From Phreatobacter sp. (GTDB lineage Bacteria > Pseudomonadota > Alphaproteobacteria > Rhizobiales > Phreatobacteraceae): a stretch of 64,000 nt of DNA. This document shows, piece by piece, positions 25,011-33,901 of the stretch. The stretch is from NCBI RefSeq assembly GCF_027532945.1, contig NZ_JAPZTZ010000028.1, positions 1 through 64,000 of the forward strand. Direction: 5' to 3'. A model generated the notes under the pieces. That model saw only the letters and a list, made by a program, of their open reading frames with translations. It had not been told where the DNA came from and ran no database searches. The position numbers and the translations under genes were made by a program. Numbering within the stretch: the first letter of the stretch is position 1; each line of letters begins with the position of its first letter.

Positions 25011-25685
25011 TCAGTTGAGGGTCTGGGTCTCGCTCGCCGGTTTGTCCTTGGCGAGCGCCATCTCGGTGACGGCGACGAGCAGGGCGGCGCGGGTCTTCAG
25101 GTCGGGCGCCTCCAGCAGCGCCTGCTTCTCCTTGATGCCCCAGGGCGACATCATGCAGAGCGCATTGACCAGCGTCTCTGTCGGGGCGCTGCTGATGCCC
25201 TCCCAGTCGGCCTCGAGGCTGTTGACCTCGAGAAACTCCTTCAGCGTCTTGAGCAGGCCGTCGCGGTCGACCTCGCCCTCGCCGGCCCTTGCCTCGAAGT
25301 CAGCGGCGAAGGGCTCGAAATCGGCCCGGCACTGGCGATAGGCGGTGGTCGCCGCCATTTCCTCAAGGATGCGGAAGCGGGCAATGCCGGTGAGGCTGAG
25401 CATGTAGCGGCCATCACCCGTCTCGGCGAGCTGGGTGATCCGGCCAACGCAGCCGACCGCGGACAGGGCCGGGCGGCGGGCGTTTTCGTCGGCCGGGACC
25501 GGCTGCACCATGCCGATGAGGCGATGCCCCGACAGGAAGGCGTCGTCGATCATGGCGAGGTAGCGCGGCTCGAAGATGTTGAGCGGAAGCTGCCCGCGTG
25601 GCAGCAGGAGGGCGCCCGGGAGGGGGAATACGGGGATCACGTCCGGCAGGTCTGCCGGGCCCCGGTAGGTCACGTTGGCGGCCAT
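25011..25685 (-). CDS. LON peptidase substrate-binding-domain protein
   Basis: A 224-residue protein consisting only of the Lon N-terminal (PUA-like plus helical) domain, without ATPase or protease. The start VIPVFPLPGALLLPRGQLPL and NIFEPRYLAMIDDAF are diagnostic, with VGCVGRITQLAETGDGRYML following. The ATG at 25685 was chosen because the family begins shortly before the VFPLP segment. Precise function is unknown. It is on the same strand as, and upstream of, the Trm112-like gene and may be cotranscribed with it. Confidence 0.9.
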   Translation of the reverse strand: MAANVTYRGPADLPDVIPVFPLPGALLLPRGQLPLNIFEPRYLAMIDDAFLSGHRLIGMVQPVPADENARRPALSAVGCVGRITQLAETGDGRYMLSLTGIARFRILEEMAATTAYRQCRADFEPFAADFEARAGEGEVDRDGLLKTLKEFLEVNSLEADWEGISSAPTETLVNALCMMSPWGIKEKQALLEAPDLKTRAALLVAVTEMALAKDKPASETQTLN

Positions 25686-25770
25686 GGCAGTGCTCCGTGG
25701 CGACATGACAGGGTCATCCCCGTCATCTAGGGGGCCGGACGCGCTCCGCCAGTCCCCCCACCGCGCCAAA

Positions 25771-26511
25771 TCAGCGCGCGGTGCCGTGATACTCCGGATT
25801 GGGCCGCATGTCCGTTGCCGAAGCCATGCGGTTCGACATGTTGTAGAAGGAGGCCGTCGCGGCAATGTCCCAGATATCCTTCTCCGAGAAGCCGGCCTTG
25901 CGCAGGGCCTCGCGGTCGGGCTCGTCGATGGTCCAGGGGGCCTCCGTCAGCTTCACGGCGAAGTCGAGCATGGCGCGCTGGCGGGCGTCGAGCTTGGCCG
26001 CGCGGTAGTTCATCACCATGAGCTCGCCGAGTTCCGGGTCGCCGGAGAGCTGGCGCACCGCTGCGCCATGGGCGGTGAGGCAGTAGAAGCAGCGGTTCAC
26101 CGAGGAGACGGCCACCGCGATCATCTCGCGCTCCAGTTTGCTGAGCCCCGAGGGCGCCAGCATGAGGTCGTTGTACATGGCCGAAAAGGCCTTGAGCTTG
26201 GCGAGATCGTGCGTGTAGGCGAGCAGCACATTCGGCACGAAGCCGATCTTCTCGACGCATTTGCGGAAATAGGCCTCGGTCTCGGCGTCGAGCGCGGCCG
26301 GCGCGAGGTCCAGGGCGATGATGGGCTCCGCCTTGGGCACCGGGCGCGGCTTCTCGGCGCTCTTGATCGGCTCGGGCTTTGCAGCCTTCGCAGGCGCGGT
26401 CTTGGCCGGGGTGGCCTTGCTGGCCGCTGCCTTGCTACCCGCTGCCTTGCCGACCCCTGCCTTGGTGACCGGCTTGCCCTTGCCAGTCTTCGCCGAGCTC
26501 TTCGCAGCCAT
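25771..26511 (-). CDS. Peroxidase-related AhpD/CMD-family protein with lysine-rich N-terminal tail
   Basis: A 246-residue protein in two parts. Residues 70-246 form an alkylhydroperoxidase D-like/carboxymuconolactone-decarboxylase domain with the redox centre CFYC (141-144), histidine 148 and glutamate 128, all positioned as in uncharacterised peroxidase-related enzymes. Residues 1-60 are almost only Lys, Ala, Pro, Thr, Ser and Gly in KAA/AKP-type repeats, like histone-H1 or AlgP tails, and should be disordered and basic. I chose the ATG at 26511, where the tail begins. The tail could bind DNA or RNA, or localise the enzyme; this is inference. Confidence 0.85.
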   Translation of the reverse strand: MAAKSSAKTGKGKPVTKAGVGKAAGSKAAASKATPAKTAPAKAAKPEPIKSAEKPRPVPKAEPIIALDLAPAALDAETEAYFRKCVEKIGFVPNVLLAYTHDLAKLKAFSAMYNDLMLAPSGLSKLEREMIAVAVSSVNRCFYCLTAHGAAVRQLSGDPELGELMVMNYRAAKLDARQRAMLDFAVKLTEAPWTIDEPDREALRKAGFSEKDIWDIAATASFYNMSNRMASATDMRPNPEYHGTAR

Positions 26512-26638
26512 CGCGCTTCTCCCGAAAATGGCGGTGCCATGGTTCCACCAAGGCTTCGTCATCACCGCGTCTTGAGGACCTAGCATGGCGTCTGGAACCG
26601 ACGAAATGGGCTTTACGGCCGAGTCCGGGCGTGATCAT

Positions 26639-26655
26639 CCTGCCTTCGCGGGAAC
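26639..26655. repeat. Possible degenerate REP-like element
   Basis: CCTGCCTTCGCGGGAAC resembles one side of the palindromic repeats with a TTCCCGCGAAGGC core that are scattered through many alphaproteobacterial genomes. Only one copy is seen in this window, 34 bases before the glutamate dehydrogenase gene, so identity as a repeat is unproven. Confidence 0.3.
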
Positions 26656-26688
26656 AAAAATCACGAATCCGCCCTCTGGGAGACAAGC

Positions 26689-29600
26689 ATGACCAATCGG
26701 GCCGAGGATGCGCGGGGGGCCGCGGCCATCATCGAGCAGGCGGGCATCATCCTGCGGGGCACGGCGCCAGGCGTCCCGCCCGATTACGCCGCCGACCTGT
26801 TCGGCCGCAGCGATGCCGAAGATCTCGTGGCCTATGATTCCCGCGATATCGCCAGCCTTGCCGCCGAGAGCTTTTCCCATTTCTCCCGCCGCACTCCCGG
26901 CCTCTCCACCATCCGCATCGCCGATCCCGAGCCGACCTCGGCCGCCTCCCGCCTTGCCGCCGTGACGGTGGTCGAGGTGGTCAACGAGAACATGCCGTTC
27001 CTCGTCGACTCGGTCCTTGGCGTGCTGGCGGAGCAGGGCTTCCAGGTCCATCTCGTCGCCCATCCCATCCTCACCGTCGACCGTGAGCTCGACGGGGCGC
27101 TGGCCGCGTATCGCGGCCTCGAGCCGGGCGAGGACCATGCCGCCCGCGAGAGCCTCATCCACGTCCATGTCGACCGCATCGGCGACGAGGCGCGGCGCAC
27201 GGCGCTGGAGACGGAGCTGCAGGCGACGCTGGCCGACGTGCGGATCTGTGTCGCCGACTGGAAGCCGATGCAGCAGCGCGTCCGCGCGATCATCGAGGAT
27301 CTCAAGGAAAACCCGGTCCTGCCCGTCACCGAGATGGCGGAGGGCATCCAGTTCCTCGAATGGCTGGTGGCCAACAACTTCACTCTGCTCGGCGTACGCG
27401 ACTACAGTTTCGTCGGCGGCGTCGCCGACGGGCAGCTTGAGCCTGACTTCCCGACCGGCCTCGGCATCCTGCGCGATGACACGGTGCGCATCCTCAAGCG
27501 CGGCACCGAACTGGTGGTGATGACGGCGGAGCTGCGCGAGTTCCTCATGCAGCCGGTGCCGCTGATCATTACCAAGGCGAATGTGAGGTCCCGCGTCCAT
27601 CGCCGCATCCACATGGACTATGTGGGCGTGAAGCGCTTCGACCGGCAGGGACAGCTGGTCGGCGAGGCCCGCATCGTCGGCCTCTTCACCTCCACGGCCT
27701 ATACGCGCTCGACCAAGACCATCCCCTATCTGCGCCGCAAGGTGGACCGGGTCCTGACCCGTGCCGGCTTCGATCCCGACGGGCATTCCGGCAAGGCGCT
27801 GGTCAATGTGCTGGAGAGCTATCCGCGCGACGAGCTGTTCCAGATCGATGACGAGACGCTGTTCCACCACGCTATGGCGGTCATGCAGCTCGAAGACCGG
27901 CCGCGGGTGCGCGTCCTGCCGCGCGAGGACCGTTTCCATCGCTTCGTCTCGGTCATGGTCTATGTGCCGCGCGACCGCTTCGACACGACGGTGCGTCTCG
28001 CCATCGGCGCCCACCTGGCGAAGGTCTATGACGGCCGCGTCTCGGCCTATTACCCCTTCTTTCCCGACGGGCCGCTGACCCGCGTCCATTTCATCATCGG
28101 CCGCAACGAGGGCGAGACGCCGCGCGTCGACCGCGTCGCGCTGGAGACGGCGGTCGCGCGCATCGTGCGCACCTGGAGCGACGGGCTAGGCGAGGCCATT
28201 GCTCTCATCCATGGACCGGCCAAGGCCGGCGACCTCATCACCCGCTATCGCGACGCCTTCTCGGCCGCCTATCGCGAGGCGGTGACGCCGGAAGCGGCCA
28301 TTGGCGACATCCGCATCCTCGAAGGCCTGTCGGATCAGCGCACGCTGGCCATCGACTTCTACCGGCCGGAGGGTAGCGCGCGCACCGAGGCCGGCCTCAA
28401 GGTCTTCTCGCGCGGGCGGCCGATCCCGCTGTCGGAGCGCGTGCCCATCCTCGAGGCCATGGGCTTCGCGGTGGTGGACGAGCGCACCTACGAGATCGCC
28501 GCGGGCGGCGCCGGTGCGACGCCGGTCTGGCTGCACGACATGGCACTGGCGCGGCCGGCCGGCCAGGCCATTGACCTCGAAGCGCTCGACGAGAAGCTCG
28601 AAGCCGCCCTGATGGCGGTGATGCGGGGCGAGGCCGAGAGCGATGGCTTCAATGCCTTGACGCTGGAGGCGGGCCTTGCCTGGCGCGACGTGGCGGTCAT
28701 CCGCACGCTGGCGCGCGTGCTCCGGCAGATCCGCGCGCCTTTCAGCCAGGACTATCTCTGGGCGACGCTGCGCAAGCACGCGACCATCGCCAAGGGCGTG
28801 GTGCTGATGTTCCACCTGCGCTTCGATCCGCGTCTCGGCCTCAGCATCGCCGAGCGCGATGCCAAACTCACGGACCTTCTCGCCCGCTTCGAGGAGAGCC
28901 TCGCCCAGGTCACCTCGCTTGACGAGGACCGCATCCTCAGGGCCTTCATCAACCTGATCCAGGCGGCGGTGCGAACCAATTTCTACCAGCTTGGCCGCGA
29001 TGGTCAGGTGCGCCCGACCATCGCGGTGAAGTTCGAGTCGAAGAAGATCGATAACCTGCCGGCTCCCCGGCCGCTCTACGAGATCTTCGTCTATTCGCCG
29101 CGCGTCGAGGGCGTGCATATGCGCTTCGGCAAGGTCGCCCGCGGCGGCCTGCGCTGGTCCGACCGGCCGCAGGACTTCCGCACCGAGGTGCTGGGCCTCG
29201 TCAAGGCGCAGCAGGTGAAGAACGCCGTCATCGTGCCGGTGGGCGCCAAGGGCGGCTTCGTGCCGAAGAAGCTGCCGCCGCCGGCGCAGCGCGACGCCTG
29301 GCTCGCCGAGGGCACCGAGGCCTATCGGATTTTCGTCCGCTCGCTGCTGCAGCTCACCGACAATATCGACGGTGCCGCCATCGTGCCGCCGCCGGACACG
29401 GTCCGCCATGACGGCGACGACCCCTATCTCGTTGTCGCTGCCGACAAGGGCACGGCGACCTTCTCCGACACCGCCAATGCGCTCTCCATCGAGAAGGGCC
29501 ACTGGCTGGGCGACGCTTTCGCCTCCGGCGGCAGCCAGGGCTACGACCACAAGAAGATGGGCATCACCGCCCGCGGCGCCTGGGAGGCGGTGAAGCGCCA

Positions 29601-31524
29601 CTTCCGCGAGATGGGCACCGACATCGGCACGACGCCCTTCACCGTTGCCGGTGTCGGCGACATGTCGGGCGACGTCTTCGGCAACGGCATGCTGCTGGAG
29701 AAGACCATCAAGCTGGTCGCCGCCTTCGACCACCGCGACATCTTCCTCGATCCGACGCCCGATCCGGCCGCGGCCTTTGCCGAGCGCCGGCGGCTCTTCG
29801 ACCTGCCGCGCTCCTCCTGGGCCGATTACGACAAGAGCCTGATCTCCGCCGGTGGCGGCGTCTTCCCGCGCTCGGCGAAGTCCATCCCGCTCTCGCCCGA
29901 GGTGCAGGCCGCCATCGATCTCCACAAGAGCGAGGCGACGCCGCAGGAGGTGATGAACGCCATCCTGAAGGCGCCCGTGGACCTCCTCTGGTTCGGCGGC
30001 ATCGGCACCTATGTCCGTGCCTCCTCGGAGAGTGACGAGCAGGCCGGCGACCGCGCCAATGACGCCATCCGCATCACTGGCGCCGACATCCGGGCGAAGG
30101 TGGTGGGCGAGGGCGCCAATCTCGGCATGACCCAGAAGGGCCGCATCGAGGCTGGCCGCCGAGGCGTGCGCCTCAACACCGACGCCATCGACAATTCCGC
30201 CGGCGTCAACACCTCGGACGTCGAGGTGAACATCAAGATCGCGCTGACCACGCCGGAGCGCGACGGCCGCCTGTCACAGGACGCGCGCAACACGCTGCTC
30301 GCCGAGATGACCGAGGATGTCGGCCGGCTCGTGCTGCGCAACAACTACCTGCAGACGCTGGCGCTTTCGCTCTCACAGCGGCGCGGGCTCGACGATCTCG
30401 GCTTCCAGCAGCGCCTGATGCAGACGCTCGAGGCCCAGGGCAAGCTCGACCGGCCGGTGGAATACCTGCCGGACGAGATGGAGCTTGCCGAGCGCCGCCG
30501 CCGCGGCGAGCCGCTGACGCGGCCAGAGTTCGCCGTGCTGCTCGCCTATGCGAAGCTCGATCTCTATGACGATCTCCTCGCCTCCTCGGTGCCGGACGAC
30601 CCCTATCTCGCGCGCGAACTCGTCCGCTATTTCCCGCGGCCGATCCAGGAGCGCTTCCCGGACGCCATCGAGACCCACCGCCTCAGGCGGGAGATCATCG
30701 CCACCGGCCTTTCCAACTCGATGATCAACCGTGGCGGGCCGGCCTTCGTCACCCGCCTCATCGACCAGACCGGTGCCGATGTCGCCACCATCGCCTCGGC
30801 CTTCGCGGCCGTGCGCGACGCCTATGGCATGACGGCGCTGAACACCGAGCTCGACGGCCTCGACAACCGCATCGCCGGCAGCCTGCAGCTCGAACTCTAT
30901 GCGGCGATCCAGGACCTGCTGATCGATCGCGTCATCTGGTTCATCCGCAATGTCGACCTCACCCACGGCCTCGCCGATGTGGTGGTGCATTACCGCGCCG
31001 GCATCGAGGCGGTGGCGGCGAGCCTCGACACGGCGCTGCCGGGCGATTCGGCGACGCTGCGCAAGGCCCGCACGGAGGAACTGCGCGCTGCCGGCGTGCC
31101 CGATCCCCTGGCGGGTGTGCTCGCCAGCCTCGACCAGCTCGCCGCCGCCCCGGACATCGTGGCGGTGGCCGACCAGACGGGCCGCGGGGTCGCCGAGGTC
31201 GCGGCGACCACCTTCGCCGCATCCGCCCTGTTCCGGCTCGACCAGATGAAGGCAGCGGCGCGGGCCATCACCGTCACCGACTATTTCGACCGCCTCGCCC
31301 TCGACCGGGCGCTCGATTCCATCGCCGATGCCGAGCGGCGGCTCACCGCCGACATGGTCGCGGGCGGTGCCTCGGGCACGGCGGCGGTCGAGGCCTGGAT
31401 GGGCGTGCATGGCGCCCGCGCCGAGCGCATCCGGAGTGCGGTGTCCGACATTGCCGGCTCCGGCCTCACCGTCTCCAAGGCGACGGTGGCGGCCAGCCTG
31501 CTCGGCGACCTCGTGCGGGGATGA
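26689..31524 (+). CDS. NAD-specific glutamate dehydrogenase, large 180-kDa type
   Basis: A 1,611-residue enzyme converting glutamate to 2-oxoglutarate and ammonia with NAD. Length and order match the L_180 family of Streptomyces, Pseudomonas and Caulobacter GdhZ. The N-terminal half has ACT-like regulatory segments (for example FLVDSVLGVLAEQGFQVHLV). The catalytic region around residues 800-1,150 has GKVARGGLRWSDRPQDFRTE, VIVPVGAKGGFVPKK near 853, and KVVGEGANLGMTQKGRIEAG. The long helical C-terminus is intact, with no frameshift. The stop overlaps the next start as ATGA. Confidence 0.97.
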   Translation: MTNRAEDARGAAAIIEQAGIILRGTAPGVPPDYAADLFGRSDAEDLVAYDSRDIASLAAESFSHFSRRTPGLSTIRIADPEPTSAASRLAAVTVVEVVNENMPFLVDSVLGVLAEQGFQVHLVAHPILTVDRELDGALAAYRGLEPGEDHAARESLIHVHVDRIGDEARRTALETELQATLADVRICVADWKPMQQRVRAIIEDLKENPVLPVTEMAEGIQFLEWLVANNFTLLGVRDYSFVGGVADGQLEPDFPTGLGILRDDTVRILKRGTELVVMTAELREFLMQPVPLIITKANVRSRVHRRIHMDYVGVKRFDRQGQLVGEARIVGLFTSTAYTRSTKTIPYLRRKVDRVLTRAGFDPDGHSGKALVNVLESYPRDELFQIDDETLFHHAMAVMQLEDRPRVRVLPREDRFHRFVSVMVYVPRDRFDTTVRLAIGAHLAKVYDGRVSAYYPFFPDGPLTRVHFIIGRNEGETPRVDRVALETAVARIVRTWSDGLGEAIALIHGPAKAGDLITRYRDAFSAAYREAVTPEAAIGDIRILEGLSDQRTLAIDFYRPEGSARTEAGLKVFSRGRPIPLSERVPILEAMGFAVVDERTYEIAAGGAGATPVWLHDMALARPAGQAIDLEALDEKLEAALMAVMRGEAESDGFNALTLEAGLAWRDVAVIRTLARVLRQIRAPFSQDYLWATLRKHATIAKGVVLMFHLRFDPRLGLSIAERDAKLTDLLARFEESLAQVTSLDEDRILRAFINLIQAAVRTNFYQLGRDGQVRPTIAVKFESKKIDNLPAPRPLYEIFVYSPRVEGVHMRFGKVARGGLRWSDRPQDFRTEVLGLVKAQQVKNAVIVPVGAKGGFVPKKLPPPAQRDAWLAEGTEAYRIFVRSLLQLTDNIDGAAIVPPPDTVRHDGDDPYLVVAADKGTATFSDTANALSIEKGHWLGDAFASGGSQGYDHKKMGITARGAWEAVKRHFREMGTDIGTTPFTVAGVGDMSGDVFGNGMLLEKTIKLVAAFDHRDIFLDPTPDPAAAFAERRRLFDLPRSSWADYDKSLISAGGGVFPRSAKSIPLSPEVQAAIDLHKSEATPQEVMNAILKAPVDLLWFGGIGTYVRASSESDEQAGDRANDAIRITGADIRAKVVGEGANLGMTQKGRIEAGRRGVRLNTDAIDNSAGVNTSDVEVNIKIALTTPERDGRLSQDARNTLLAEMTEDVGRLVLRNNYLQTLALSLSQRRGLDDLGFQQRLMQTLEAQGKLDRPVEYLPDEMELAERRRRGEPLTRPEFAVLLAYAKLDLYDDLLASSVPDDPYLARELVRYFPRPIQERFPDAIETHRLRREIIATGLSNSMINRGGPAFVTRLIDQTGADVATIASAFAAVRDAYGMTALNTELDGLDNRIAGSLQLELYAAIQDLLIDRVIWFIRNVDLTHGLADVVVHYRAGIEAVAASLDTALPGDSATLRKARTEELRAAGVPDPLAGVLASLDQLAAAPDIVAVADQTGRGVAEVAATTFAASALFRLDQMKAAARAITVTDYFDRLALDRALDSIADAERRLTADMVAGGASGTAAVEAWMGVHGARAERIRSAVSDIAGSGLTVSKATVAASLLGDLVRG

Positions 31525-32384
31525 GGCGGCGTCTTTGCCTTGTCCTCGCGGCCCTGCTGGCCGTGGCCCCGGCCGCGGCGCAGGAGGCGCGACCCGAGGG
31601 GCAGGAGGGATCGCGCCTGCGCGAGCAGGTCTGGCGCATCCCGCATGTTTCCGACGAGGGCCGCGTTCTTGCAGCCATCCTGTTCCGGCCGCCGGGCGAG
31701 ACGCCGCGACCGCTCGTCGTCATGGCCCACCACACCTCCGCCGAGGCAGCGCGCAACGGCGAGCCCGCCCATGGCGTCTATCCCCAGGTCGTCGCCTGGT
31801 TCGTCGAGCGCGGCTATGCCGTCGCCATCGTCCATCGGCGGGGCTATGGGCTCACCGGCGGCGAGCGGGCGGAGCGCTTCGCCTGCCGCCGGCCCAACCA
31901 TGCCGGTGTCGCGCGGGCCGATGCGGCCGATCTCGCGGCGGTGATCGACGCGCTGACGCGGCTGCCTTTCATCCGGCCATCCGGTGTCGTGGCGGTCGGC
32001 CAGTCGACCGGCGGCTGGGCGGTCATGGGTCTTGCCGCCGAGAACCATCCGGCGGTCGCGGCAGTCATCAATTTCGGCGGCGGGCGGCGCGGCCGCTCCG
32101 GCGAGACGGGCGACACCTGCGCGCTGGAGGAACTGGTCCGCGACATCGTGCCACTTGGGCGGCGCGCCCGCACGCCGGCCCTCTGGATCTACACGGAGAA
32201 CGACCAGACGTTCGGTCCGGCGCTGGCACGCCGACTGGCCGACGCATACCGGGCCGCTGGTGCGCCGCTGGAGTTCCGCATGCTGCCGGCCTTCGGATCG
32301 GATGGCCATGCGCTGCTGCCGAGCACGGCCGGCGTAAGGGTCTGGGCTCCGGTTGTGGAGCCGTTCATCCTGCAGTTTCGCTGA
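31521..32384 (+). CDS. Secreted alpha/beta-hydrolase (dienelactone-hydrolase-like)
   Basis: A 287-residue hydrolase with a signal peptide (RRRLCLVLAALLAVAPAAAQ, cleavage after AAA or AAAQ), so probably periplasmic. The nucleophile elbow is GQSTGGW near residue 160, the oxyanion region is VVMAHHTS, and a late DGHALLP supplies the likely histidine. Cysteines near residues 116 and 197 may form a disulfide. It overlaps the glutamate dehydrogenase stop by four bases and so is likely coupled to it, although a functional link is not evident. Substrate unknown. Confidence 0.82.
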   Translation: MRRRLCLVLAALLAVAPAAAQEARPEGQEGSRLREQVWRIPHVSDEGRVLAAILFRPPGETPRPLVVMAHHTSAEAARNGEPAHGVYPQVVAWFVERGYAVAIVHRRGYGLTGGERAERFACRRPNHAGVARADAADLAAVIDALTRLPFIRPSGVVAVGQSTGGWAVMGLAAENHPAVAAVINFGGGRRGRSGETGDTCALEELVRDIVPLGRRARTPALWIYTENDQTFGPALARRLADAYRAAGAPLEFRMLPAFGSDGHALLPSTAGVRVWAPVVEPFILQFR

Positions 32385-32387
32385 ATT

Positions 32388-32573
32388 TCAGGCCGTCTTG
32401 TCGACGAGAAGGCCGGTTCCGGGTGCCGGAGCCGCCTGAACGGCGGAAGCGAGCAGGTCAACCACGGCCTGATCGGCCTGGTTCTGCTGCTTCACCATCA
32501 CGGCCTGAAGGCCCATGCGGGTCTCGGCGGCCTGCATCGCCACCATTGTCCCGGCGATCGCGTCGGTCGACAT
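32388..32573 (-). CDS. YjfB-like putative motility protein
   Basis: A 61-residue helical peptide similar to the short YjfB putative motility family: MSTDAIAGTMVAMQAAETRM, then LQAVMVKQQNQADQAVVDLL, then a PAPGTG tail. AGGAGACC precedes the ATG at 32573 at good spacing. It has no membrane segment or signal. It is divergent from the GGDEF gene 143 bases away and convergent with the hydrolase, leaving three bases between stops. The neighbour suggests a motility or second-messenger context. Confidence 0.75.
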   Translation of the reverse strand: MSTDAIAGTMVAMQAAETRMGLQAVMVKQQNQADQAVVDLLASAVQAAPAPGTGLLVDKTA

Positions 32574-32716
32574 CAAGGTCTCCTGTCCGTCATCAGGATG
32601 GCCCGGCAGGGTTAAGGAAGGCTGAGGGCCTGATCGATCGTTGAAACAAAGCGGTGGCTCGGCTCTGGACCTTTCCGTAAGGTCAAAATACCGGTTTCCC
32701 GATTCGTCGAAGGTCG

Positions 32717-33898
32717 ATGACGTCCATTCTGTTCCGCTTTCCGCTGCTGCTCGGCGCCGATGTCTGCGATGCACGGCAGAAGCAGGAATTGATCGACGAG
32801 TTCTTCGATCACCGTCCCTTCCTCGTGGCTGTCGTCGTCATGACGCTGGCCATCCTGCAGGTCTGTTTTTCGGGCCAACCTACCGCGGCGCTAATGGCCG
32901 CGGGTCTGCTCGCCTGCGCCCTCGTCGTGAGGATTGGAGCAGCCGAAGCCTATCGCCGGTATGGTCGTGGAGGCGATGAGCGGCGATGGCTGCGGGTCTT
33001 CGCCGCAACCTGCGTGACCATTGCCATCCTCTGGGGAAGCACCGGCGCCGTGCTTTATCTCGCAGCCGATGCGAACATGCGCTTGGCCGTGCTCGCCATC
33101 GGCTGCGTGCTCATCCAGGCGGTGACGCTGCGCACCTACATGGCGCCCGGTCCGACCCTGGCGCAGGTGCTTATTCTCATCGCCTTCCACCTGCCGGTGC
33201 TTGCCGCGGACGGCCTCACGGTGCTGGTGCCGATTTGCCTTCTCTATGGCGGCTTCCAGGCCTATTGCATCCTTCAGCTCGGCCAGGTGAGGCTGAGGCA
33301 GATGCATGCCGAGCGCGACGCCCTGCGCCTGCTCGACGAGTTGCAGCGCACCAACGTGGAGCTGACCCGGGCCAATCTGCGGCTCGCCCAGTCCGCCCTC
33401 AGCGACCCACTCACCGGAATCGGTAACCGCCGGCGCTTCGAGGAGGCGCTCGGTGCGCTCGCCGCGGCCGCAGAACGCGAGGGGTCGGCCCTCGCGCTGC
33501 TCATGATCGATGTCGACGGGTTCAAGCGCTTCAACGACGTCAACGGCCATCTGGCGGGCGACGAGGCGTTGCGCGGCGTCGCCGCGGTGCTCCAGGCGAC
33601 CGCCGGCCGGCTGGGGCACGTCGTGGCGCGCTATGGCGGTGAGGAGTTCGTGGTGCTCATGGCGCGCGGCGGCCTGGATGAGGCCGGGGCACTGGCCGAG
33701 GAGATCCGCGTGACCATGGGCGCCTCGGGGACGGTGCCGCTGACCGTCAGCATCGGTGTCGCCACGGGCGCACCGCCGGAACCGCCTTCGGCGCTGGTGG
33801 CGCGGGCGGATGCCGCGCTCTATGCCGCGAAGCGGGCTGGACGTGATCGCGTCGTCGTGGCCGATGCCGATCCCGACCGGGATCGGCGTAGCGCCTGA
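32717..33898 (+). CDS. Membrane-anchored diguanylate cyclase (GGDEF)
   Basis: A 393-residue protein making cyclic di-GMP from two GTP. The first half has about five to six membrane helices (residues 35-190), then a short coiled coil (LLDELQRTNVELTRANLRLA), and a GGDEF domain starting at DPLTGIGNRR. The active-site signature is RYGGEEF, so it should be catalytic. The feedback I-site, normally RxxD eight residues before, reads RLGH, so product inhibition is probably lost. No EAL domain is present. No known sensory domain is recognised in the membrane part. Confidence 0.92.
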   Translation: MTSILFRFPLLLGADVCDARQKQELIDEFFDHRPFLVAVVVMTLAILQVCFSGQPTAALMAAGLLACALVVRIGAAEAYRRYGRGGDERRWLRVFAATCVTIAILWGSTGAVLYLAADANMRLAVLAIGCVLIQAVTLRTYMAPGPTLAQVLILIAFHLPVLAADGLTVLVPICLLYGGFQAYCILQLGQVRLRQMHAERDALRLLDELQRTNVELTRANLRLAQSALSDPLTGIGNRRRFEEALGALAAAAEREGSALALLMIDVDGFKRFNDVNGHLAGDEALRGVAAVLQATAGRLGHVVARYGGEEFVVLMARGGLDEAGALAEEIRVTMGASGTVPLTVSIGVATGAPPEPPSALVARADAALYAAKRAGRDRVVVADADPDRDRRSA

Positions 33899-33901
33899 GC
33901 G

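Noticed and set aside
26635-29925. Long minus-strand open frames opposite the glutamate dehydrogenase gene
   Set aside because: The same GC-skew effect; composition is His/Arg/Asp-rich without any motif, and the sense protein is a full-length known enzyme.
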